Assembly (NCBI GenBank): GCA_947469485.1
Contig: CANIPU010000004.1
Span: 91,537-155,536 of the forward strand
DNA: 64,000 nucleotides
Direction of reading: 5' to 3'
DNA from: Chitinophagaceae bacterium
Lineage (GTDB): Bacteria; Bacteroidota; Bacteroidia; Chitinophagales; UBA10324
A model generated the notes under the pieces. It was not told the origin of the DNA, did no database searches, and saw nothing but the letters and a program-made list of their open reading frames with translations. Made by a program: the position numbers and the translations under genes. Positions 1-7,107 of this stretch are shown piece after piece. Positions within the stretch are counted from its first letter, which is position 1; each line of letters begins with the position of its first letter.

Positions 1-19
1 TTCAACTGAGTTGAATAGA

Positions 20-325
20 CTATGAACCATACTTTGCTTTCCAGGCCTCAATTCCTCCAACTAAATTCCTGACATTTGTGAAGCCTTGTTGCATCATATA
101 AGCCTGAGCATTTGCGCTTCTTTTACCTGATTTGCAATGAACTATTATTTCACCATTCTTATTATCAGCGTATTCCGAAAGAGATCCAGGCAATGTAGCT
201 AATGGAATTAATTTTCCGCCGATATTAAATTCATCGTGTTCCCATTCTTCGCGAACATCAATCACAATTAAATCTTCGTTCTTGTCTTTTCGCTCTTTTA
301 ATTCTTCTACAGTAATATCAGGCAT
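20..325 (-). CDS. Single-domain rhodanese-like sulfurtransferase
   Basis: A 101-residue protein made of one rhodanese domain. It carries the N-terminal 'VIDVREEWEH' segment and an active-site loop 'VHCKSGKRS' whose Cys64 is the predicted persulfide carrier, followed by the usual 'GGIEAWK' end. There is no signal peptide, so it should be cytoplasmic. Such small rhodaneses move sulfane sulfur between thiol carriers, but the partner cannot be read from sequence. The ATG at 325 is preferred over a TTG one codon earlier. It lies 3 bp behind the stop of the upstream T9SS cargo gene, so the two may share a transcript although no functional link is obvious. Confidence 0.9.
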   Translation of the reverse strand: MPDITVEELKERKDKNEDLIVIDVREEWEHDEFNIGGKLIPLATLPGSLSEYADNKNGEIIVHCKSGKRSANAQAYMMQQGFTNVRNLVGGIEAWKAKYGS

Positions 326-328
326 CAA

Positions 329-2158
329 TTAATTTTTTATAAATCGAGTGGTGAATGATTGTTTGCTTTGTTTGTCAATTACAGTCAATAAATACATACC
401 AGCAGAAAAGTCTCCAACAAAAATATCCTCATAAATACCATCAGATTTTCGCATTGTTCTGCCTGAAATGTCTGTGATAATTAGTTCAGCATGCTTAATA
501 CCGGTAACATTCACATGAAGCATATTTTCAACGGGATTAGGATAGCAATTGACTTTAATGGTGTTAGATGAAATATTTTTTGTTGAAGTAAATGGAAGTT
601 CTGCTCCAACTACAGGTCTGATCATTAAAGAACCTGAATAAGATGATTGACTCCAGACACCAGTTACATTGTAATATGAATTCAGATGTGAATCAGTATT
701 CCGGTCGAGCCCAACATTATAAAAGTTAGGAAATGATTGCAACATACCAACATAAAATGTATCGGTTATTAATTTTGGGGTATCAAGAATATAAGTTGCA
801 AAACCATTAATACTATCAATGTATGAAGGTTTTAAAAAATCCTGCTCATAAATTAGTTGAGTATTTGGGACCAAAGATTTCCAGATAAGAATTGAAAAAA
901 GTTTATCGCTGATATCAGCATCAATGTGAGCAAAATGAAATTGAACAGCCCTTAAGGTATCCGGAATATTTACTTTATATTTTACAGCAATCTTTCCTCC
1001 GGCAGCGTTAAGTCCATAAGCTTTTTCAGCACTTCCATCATCGTGAGCATAATAATTAAAGAAGGGTTGAACACGATAGGCTGAATCATTTTGCCTTAAA
1101 TCATCAGGTGTTGCAGTTGCTTTGCATTTAATAATTAAAAGTGCGCTATCACCAGGAGGAACTGCCCCAACCGGGAATGTACTATTCGCCTGAACAACAG
1201 AAGTACCGGCATTAAAATTTAAAGCGGAAGTTGAACTTGAAAAAACATTGGAACTGCTGTAAATCTCATCAGCAAAATATTGAATTGCTGTATTCATAGT
1301 TACATTATTATTATTTAAAATAGTAAACGGAAAAGTTGATAGTGTTTCTTCAGGTTGATTGTTTCTGAATTGTGTCCATGGCATAAACTCATAATTTTTT
1401 AATATAGTTCCAGGGGTGTAAATAGCTGCAACATCCTGAATAAGTGTATCAGCGATGCTTCTTCCTGCATATAGTCTCACATAATCTATATGCCAGTGAT
1501 CGTTGTTGCCGGAAGTAGTGGCAATGTTTCTGAATCGGAATTGAAAATTATTAAAGAAGTAAGAATTATCAGTAACCGGAACCATTAACTGCCTGAACTT
1601 AATAATTGTTGGTGCAGAAGCATCTCCATCCATTTGCCAAACTTCATTCCAGCTTCCATCACTCTTTTTAAGTTCTAATAAAAGTATATCTCCAATATTA
1701 GGATAATCTCCTACCCCCATTTTTTCATAAAAGAAACTCAGATAAACCGAGTCAGCGGGTGAAAGGGTTTCCATGTGTATAGGTAGCGAAGTCAATGTAT
1801 CTGATTCGGCTTGTTGTACCACACCTGTTGTATCATAAGGTATTCCATACTCATTCAATCCATCAAAGGTTGCAACTCCAATGGATGGCGGAAGAACAGG
1901 GTATGTAGTATTCACAAAACAATCCTTGTCTAACCACAAATTCTGATCTGGATATTTGTGATTCGGGTCTAGCTGTGAATAAGAAAAATCATCGATAAAT
2001 GGCAGACTTAAAGTATCAGTTGATCTTAGTTTTGAATGATGGCTATCAAAAAGTAAAGCACTGTTGTATTTTAATTCAGAAATTATTTCCTGCGCTGATG
2101 AAGTATTGTGCATCAGGATAAAAAACAAAATAAAAATAGTCGATAAAATTTTTTGCAT
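329..2158 (-). CDS. T9SS type A cargo protein, function unknown
   Basis: A 609-residue exported protein. The N-terminus is a clear signal peptide (hydrophobic stretch from about residue 5, ending near 'SSAQ'). The last ~80 residues form a T9SS type A sorting domain with the 'CYPNPVENMLHV' start, a 'DISGRTMR' strand and an 'AGMYLLTV' end. The middle is beta-rich, with motifs often seen in Bacteroidota surface proteins ('DDFSY' opening, 'DHWHIDYVRLYAG' reminiscent of MAM/jelly-roll modules), but I cannot assign a catalytic function. It should be translocated by T9SS and then anchored or released at the surface. It is the first of many such proteins in the window. Confidence 0.85.
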   Translation of the reverse strand: MQKILSTIFILFFILMHNTSSAQEIISELKYNSALLFDSHHSKLRSTDTLSLPFIDDFSYSQLDPNHKYPDQNLWLDKDCFVNTTYPVLPPSIGVATFDGLNEYGIPYDTTGVVQQAESDTLTSLPIHMETLSPADSVYLSFFYEKMGVGDYPNIGDILLLELKKSDGSWNEVWQMDGDASAPTIIKFRQLMVPVTDNSYFFNNFQFRFRNIATTSGNNDHWHIDYVRLYAGRSIADTLIQDVAAIYTPGTILKNYEFMPWTQFRNNQPEETLSTFPFTILNNNNVTMNTAIQYFADEIYSSSNVFSSSTSALNFNAGTSVVQANSTFPVGAVPPGDSALLIIKCKATATPDDLRQNDSAYRVQPFFNYYAHDDGSAEKAYGLNAAGGKIAVKYKVNIPDTLRAVQFHFAHIDADISDKLFSILIWKSLVPNTQLIYEQDFLKPSYIDSINGFATYILDTPKLITDTFYVGMLQSFPNFYNVGLDRNTDSHLNSYYNVTGVWSQSSYSGSLMIRPVVGAELPFTSTKNISSNTIKVNCYPNPVENMLHVNVTGIKHAELIITDISGRTMRKSDGIYEDIFVGDFSAGMYLLTVIDKQSKQSFTTRFIKN

Positions 2159-2265
2159 TCAGAATATTATTTATTGTATCAATTTGACACAACTATGAAA
2201 CTCAAATGTGTTTAAAAAATTGTTTGTTCAATAAAAGAAATATCCACGATTGATGTTCAACTGAA

Positions 2266-3069
2266 TTACCTGGGTTCTTCTTCATCGCCTGGGGTGTCCA
2301 GCTTAAACTGATCCAGAGTAATGTATACATCCACCGCTTCTCCAAGATTTAATTTATTATCAGTATCGAGTATCGAAGGAGTTTGCTTGTAAACAATAGC
2401 ATTCAAGGAATCACCTCGAACAGTATTGTCAGCTATAACCGCTCCCAGGTTCAGAGAGGATGCATCCAAAATAAATTTCACTTCGCGCAGTGTATGACCA
2501 ATCAGTTCGGGTACTTCCACTTCAGTATTTCCTAATCCGTCACCTAAAATCAAATCAATGGTTGAGCCTTTTTTTATTTTATTCCCTGCATTTATATGGC
2601 GGCCTCTTACCATCCAGTCAAGCACCACATTCTGGGCTAAGTCTGGTTTGTAAATTAACTGACCAACCCTTAACCCAATGTTTTCTAATATCATTTGAGC
2701 CTGCTTTAATGAATTATCAGTAAGATCAGGCATTTTAACTTGTGGTGGAATGATTGCATTTACTGTGAGGTAAATAGTTCTTCCTTCCTTCACTTTTGAA
2801 TTGGCAACAGGGATTTGTTCAAGAACTGCGAGCTTCGGTTTCTTATCATTGAAAGATGAATCAGCAATGGCAATTTCTAAATTCCGGTCACTCAAAACTT
2901 GCTTGGCTTTTTCAAAAGTCATTCCTGTTAAATCCGGAACAGTAACTGTTTCACCGTGCTTGGTGTAAGAATTCAGTGCCGATGTACCTAGCCAAAATAC
3001 GATTATGAACATGGCGATGGCCCCAAGTATGTTATAAAGAAAAATTCTGCTTTTAAGAAATTGCCACAT
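2266..3069 (-). CDS. Single-pass membrane protein with three PASTA domains
   Basis: 267 residues. One membrane helix (about residues 10-30) is followed by three PASTA modules at roughly 39-105, 106-178 and 179-253, each opening with a V-P-x-L or M-P-D-L motif. PASTA domains in other bacteria bind peptidoglycan fragments or beta-lactams. The usual kinase or transpeptidase domain is absent, so this is a stand-alone sensor or adaptor facing the periplasm. It starts one base after the stop of the double D-Ala-D-Ala ligase gene and is almost certainly co-transcribed with it. That supports a role in cell-wall synthesis, though its exact job is inferred from context. Confidence 0.88.
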   Translation of the reverse strand: MWQFLKSRIFLYNILGAIAMFIIVFWLGTSALNSYTKHGETVTVPDLTGMTFEKAKQVLSDRNLEIAIADSSFNDKKPKLAVLEQIPVANSKVKEGRTIYLTVNAIIPPQVKMPDLTDNSLKQAQMILENIGLRVGQLIYKPDLAQNVVLDWMVRGRHINAGNKIKKGSTIDLILGDGLGNTEVEVPELIGHTLREVKFILDASSLNLGAVIADNTVRGDSLNAIVYKQTPSILDTDNKLNLGEAVDVYITLDQFKLDTPGDEEEPR

Positions 3070-3070
3070 A

Positions 3071-5764
3071 TTATGTAGTAATAGTAGTATGTTGATTTCG
3101 GCGGCTAAATTCTAAAATTTTATCGATAAAGTCGTAAGGCTTATAATGATTGATGGCTGCCTGGTGAAAAATACAGGTGGCTGGGGTCATACCGGGAAGG
3201 GAATTCACTTCAATTACGACCGTTTCGGCATTGTTATTTGCATCAATGCGCACAAATGCATCAATACGGCAGTAGCCCTGCACATTTAAAAGTCGCGCTG
3301 CTTTTTCCAGATCTGTTTTTACCTGCTTTGCAATTTTTGTGTATTCTTCTTTTGATTTTCCGAATCGTGCCGGAGTAATGTTTTGTCCTTCGCCTGCTAA
3401 AAATTTTTCTTCGAGCGAAAGCACATCAGCAGTGGCGAGTGTTTCGCTTGGTTCAAATACTTCGTAGGAAATTGTTCCGTCATCGTTGTGATGAGTAAGC
3501 ATTCCGCAAGTGATTTCTAAAAAATGTTTTGCCCCATTAGCAGCAATTAAATCTTCTACTAAAAATTGTTCTTTGCGCGGAAACTCTTCTTTCGGTTTTA
3601 GGTGAAGTGTAGCAGCTTCGTTTGAATTCAGTAATTCCTGCTCACGAAACATGAGGCGACTGAATGCGATTAACTCGTCACGCGTTTTTATCTTTTTTAC
3701 AGCACTGCTGCAACCATCATCCACCGGTTTGGTGATGATTGGTAATTTATGTTTGTCGAGAATAGTATCAGTAAATTTTTCTTCGCTCGCGCTCCAATCT
3801 TTTTTATAAACCAACGATTGTTGCGCTTCATGAAAACCATGCTGTAACAGTAATTGGTTGGTGTTAAATTTATTTATGGTGATTTGCGAAGAAGAAACTC
3901 CACTGCCGTTGTAAGGCAAACCAACTTTTTCTAAGTGCTGCTGGACACTACCATCTTCGCCAGGACGACCATGAAGTGCTATGAAAACTCCTTCCACTTC
4001 ATTGGGTAATTCAGAATAGGAAAGCTTTTTCGGAACAAATAAATAGTTGCTGGAAGAAAATTTTTGTGTAATGTTTTTACACTGCTCTTTAATTTTTTCA
4101 ATTACAGGATGAAAGCCGAAGTGTTTTATCTTTTCGCGAATGTCATCGGCATTATCTTTCAGTAAAAGGTTAATCGGAATCTGGTAAAGTTCGTGTTGCT
4201 CATTGCTGCCGGTGAGAAAAACAGGAATGGGCTGGTACTTATCGGAGCTGGCGAGCTTCTCAAAAATATTTCTTCCGCTCTCGACGCTGATGTGTCGTTC
4301 GGTGGAGTACCCGCCGAGAATAACTGCAATGCATATTTTGTTTTCAGCGTGTTGCAGTAGTTTATCAATTCCATTATTAAGCCGTTGTAAGAGTGGTTCG
4401 TAAACAGCAGGGCGAACATTGGTGCGCATTCGCTCGCGCACACTGGTGTGTATGATGAACGAAAGAAACTGCGAAGGATTTAACCCAATCTCTGCTGCCT
4501 GATGAAAGAAGAACGAAGACGGCAACATTCCGCTTGTCGTGTTCGGATCGTTGAGAATAATTTTTCCATCTGTTCGAATGAAACCATCAATACGGGCATA
4601 AACATGAAACCCAAAAAAGTTAAAAAGTTTTTCGCACTCCCGGCGAATGGCTTCAATTTGGTCATCAGGAATTTGTATCGGTGTGATTTTTCGAGAAAGC
4701 CCTGCGAGGTATTTTGAGCGGTAATCAAAAACTTCTTTTCCTTTTACAATTTCAGTGGGCGGAAGAGCAACAGGATTATTTTTTTCATCAACAATCACGA
4801 TGCACGAAAATTCTTTTCCTTCAATAAATTCTTCAATCAGAATTTCAATTTCAGCATCATAAGCTTCAAGAATTAATTGTGAAATATTTTCCGCTGAAGA
4901 TTTTTCAAACAACTGAAATAATTCTTCAGGATGAAAATATGTTTTTCCATTAATGCGCAATGGCAAACCGACATTTTCCCTGATGTCGCATAGGTTATTT
5001 AAGAAAGTGATTTTTTCTTCATCATTTTTCTTTTCCCAATCAGCAGATTTCCATTCGAAAAAGAAAAATGCTTTATCAATTGCTTTCGTAATTGCTTCAA
5101 CATCTTTTTCGTGAATGATGGAAACACCAATTGAAGAACCCTGATTAGCAGGGCGAATAACCAAGGGCAATCCAACCGCTGTAACACTTTTTTCGATTAG
5201 GGAATTTTTATCGACACTAAGCCACTCGTCCCGCGTAACAGTTTTGAAGCGGGTAGGAGCAAAACCGCCTTCGTTCATCATCCGTTTCTGAAATGCTTTG
5301 TTGATACCAATAGCGGATGGAAGAATGCCGGAACCGGAATATGGTATCTGATAAAAATCAAGAATGCCTTGTATACTTCCGTCCTCGCCATACGAACCGT
5401 GCAGTGCAAGAAAAGCAAAATCAATAATTGAACTGAGTTCGTTCGGAAGAATTTTTTTTCCTACTGTTGAAATAATTTCATCTTGTTTTTCGCGAGGCAA
5501 TTTCCCTAACGATTCAATATATACTTGGAAGGGATGTGTGGTAGTTGGAATAAAATTGACTGAAGGATAAAAATCGCGAATGCTTCCTTTATAAATGTAT
5601 TGCCAGTCGAGCAGAATCAGATTGTGAAAACTGTCAATAAAAATTGGAACAGGTTCGAAAATGGATTTATTAAGATTGTCGTAAACTGTTCTCCCACCGG
5701 CAAATGATATTTCGCGCTCGCGTGAGCTGCCGCCAAAAAAAATTCCGATTCTGATTTTATTCAT
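3071..5764 (-). CDS. Tandem (double) D-alanine--D-alanine ligase-like protein
   Basis: 897 residues, more than twice the usual ~300-370 of Ddl. Two complete ATP-grasp Ddl modules lie head to tail, residues 1-~470 and ~474-890. Each has its own N-terminal 'GG-x-S-x-E' loop (GGSSRERE; GGYSTERH) and 'LHG..GEDGS' motif. The C-terminal module ends with the canonical 'EVNSLPGMT' metal-binding segment. The N-terminal module has 'NDPNTTSGML' instead, so its metal/substrate site differs. The expected reaction is ATP-dependent D-Ala-D-Ala formation for peptidoglycan; whether both halves are active is unknown. I see no stop or frameshift at the junction, so the fusion looks genuine. The PASTA protein gene follows directly. 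Confidence 0.9.
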   Translation of the reverse strand: MNKIRIGIFFGGSSREREISFAGGRTVYDNLNKSIFEPVPIFIDSFHNLILLDWQYIYKGSIRDFYPSVNFIPTTTHPFQVYIESLGKLPREKQDEIISTVGKKILPNELSSIIDFAFLALHGSYGEDGSIQGILDFYQIPYSGSGILPSAIGINKAFQKRMMNEGGFAPTRFKTVTRDEWLSVDKNSLIEKSVTAVGLPLVIRPANQGSSIGVSIIHEKDVEAITKAIDKAFFFFEWKSADWEKKNDEEKITFLNNLCDIRENVGLPLRINGKTYFHPEELFQLFEKSSAENISQLILEAYDAEIEILIEEFIEGKEFSCIVIVDEKNNPVALPPTEIVKGKEVFDYRSKYLAGLSRKITPIQIPDDQIEAIRRECEKLFNFFGFHVYARIDGFIRTDGKIILNDPNTTSGMLPSSFFFHQAAEIGLNPSQFLSFIIHTSVRERMRTNVRPAVYEPLLQRLNNGIDKLLQHAENKICIAVILGGYSTERHISVESGRNIFEKLASSDKYQPIPVFLTGSNEQHELYQIPINLLLKDNADDIREKIKHFGFHPVIEKIKEQCKNITQKFSSSNYLFVPKKLSYSELPNEVEGVFIALHGRPGEDGSVQQHLEKVGLPYNGSGVSSSQITINKFNTNQLLLQHGFHEAQQSLVYKKDWSASEEKFTDTILDKHKLPIITKPVDDGCSSAVKKIKTRDELIAFSRLMFREQELLNSNEAATLHLKPKEEFPRKEQFLVEDLIAANGAKHFLEITCGMLTHHNDDGTISYEVFEPSETLATADVLSLEEKFLAGEGQNITPARFGKSKEEYTKIAKQVKTDLEKAARLLNVQGYCRIDAFVRIDANNNAETVVIEVNSLPGMTPATCIFHQAAINHYKPYDFIDKILEFSRRNQHTTITT

Positions 5765-5856
5765 CGCAGTAAAAATATCTGAACGAACAATACAACACGA
5801 AAAGTGTATTCAAGTTCCTGTGTGGATATTCCTCATGTTACTTTGCAGTGGGGCTT

Positions 5857-6465
5857 TCAATTTTTTATCTGTTCCACTAACTCTAATCGTTTCACAATTG
5901 AATTTTTTGGAAGAATAGTTCCGGGTGATAAAACAGTGTTTGCTCCAATCTTGGAATTATCGCCAACCAATGCTCCGAATTTTTCGGAGTTGGTTTCCAA
6001 TATTTTTCCATTGTATTAAACTGAAATTCGTTTATCAGTTCTTTCGTTGAAATGATTGGCGGTGTGTGCTCCGGCTTCGAAGTTTACATGATTGCCGATA
6101 ATACAGTCGCCGATAAAATTCAAATGGGCAATTGTTGTGTTCGGGAAAATGAAACTTGATTTTATTTCACATCTGGGACCCACTGTAACAGATTCAGCTA
6201 AATAAACTCCTGAACGCAGGTATGCATTAGCTCCAACAAAACAATTTTCAGAAATAATTATCGGTGCTTTTAAAACAACTCCTTGTTCAACGATTGCAGA
6301 CTTATGAATAGCTATTCCGTTTTCGATCTTATAATCTGAATTGAGGTCAGCAATTTTCTTTTCAAGTACCGTAATAATATTTTTAGTGATTTCCCAGGGT
6401 TGAAAATTCAGTAGTTCTGGAAATAATACTTTGTATTCACTTATAAAATCTAAGACTGAAATCAT
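5857..6465 (-). pseudogene. LpxA-family left-handed beta-helix transferase, interrupted by an in-frame TAA
   Basis: The frame starting at 6465 encodes hexapeptide-repeat (left-handed beta-helix) sequence typical of acyl/acetyl transferases and the C-terminal half of sugar-nucleotidyltransferases. It stops at codon 150 (TAA, 6016-6018) after 'TDKRISV'. Reading on in the same frame gives another 52 residues ('YNGKILETNSEKFGALVGD', then 'KIGANTVLSPGTILPKNSIV') to a TGA at 5857-5859. That continuation is exactly the expected end of this family, giving about 202 residues in all. The gene is therefore either recently inactivated, a truncated 149-residue product, or affected by a base-call error. 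Its ATG overlaps the upstream membrane-protein gene by 4 bp, which indicates an operon. Confidence 0.8.
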
Positions 6466-6977
6466 TCTATATTATAGTTGTTTTCCTTTAGTAACCTTAT
6501 AGCTCTTTCTTTTTCTTCAATATCATTATTCAATATTCCAGGTAGAATTAATATGGTTCTCTTTTCTTTTTCATTTTGCAAATATCGAATCACAAAATAG
6601 CCTTTCGAAAAAAAACGGATTGCTGAAATGTGTTTTATTCTTGTAATAGCATTTTTAGGAATAAATATTTTTGATGGACGCATTGCGATTCGAATAAAAA
6701 AAACATAAACCAACCAAAAACATATAAATACATTTAAAGTGATGCTTCTGTTATGAACAAAACCTTTATAAGCCATAATTCCATACCCAATTATCAATAC
6801 TGAAGGAAGAATTACTCCGATAAACCATTGTCTGAATCCGGCTTTATGCCGGTTTGAAAATGAAAATCGGTTATTACGGATATCTAAACCATCTTTTTGA
6901 AAATAACAAAACCCCTGATCGAGTCTGAATCCATTTTCGATAGATAGCGATTCGTCAAGTATGCGTGATTCTTCCAT
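6462..6977 (-). CDS. Hypothetical membrane protein
   Basis: 171 residues with no family I can name firmly. The N-terminal ~48 residues are soluble. Two membrane helices follow (about 50-70 and 77-97), and then a C-terminal cytoplasmic-looking segment of alternating hydrophobic and charged residues ('KIFIPKNAITRIKHIS', 'GYFVIRYLQNEKEKR'). That tail resembles the small PH-like domains found in some bacterial membrane proteins, but the resemblance is weak. The 3' end overlaps the interrupted beta-helix transferase gene by 4 bp, so translation of the two is probably coupled. The upstream gene is divergent (start 7108). Confidence 0.65.
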   Translation of the reverse strand: MEESRILDESLSIENGFRLDQGFCYFQKDGLDIRNNRFSFSNRHKAGFRQWFIGVILPSVLIIGYGIMAYKGFVHNRSITLNVFICFWLVYVFFIRIAMRPSKIFIPKNAITRIKHISAIRFFSKGYFVIRYLQNEKEKRTILILPGILNNDIEEKERAIRLLKENNYNIE

Positions 6978-7107
6978 TTGTTATTGGGTGAAATTACAGG
7001 AGCAAAATTATCCAGTCAGGCAATATCTGCTAAACAGTTTTTAAACCTATTTCAACATGCAATTTGAAAGTGAAATGAATTATTTTAGCGCTCCAATAAA
7101 TAATAAC

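Noticed and set aside
4159-5187. Several open frames on both strands within the double Ddl gene
   Set aside because: All overlap conserved Ddl motifs in the real frame and lack start or domain support.
5804-6019. Plus-strand 71-codon open frame next to the interrupted transferase
   Set aside because: It mirrors the conserved minus-strand continuation of the beta-helix gene and has no protein-like features of its own.
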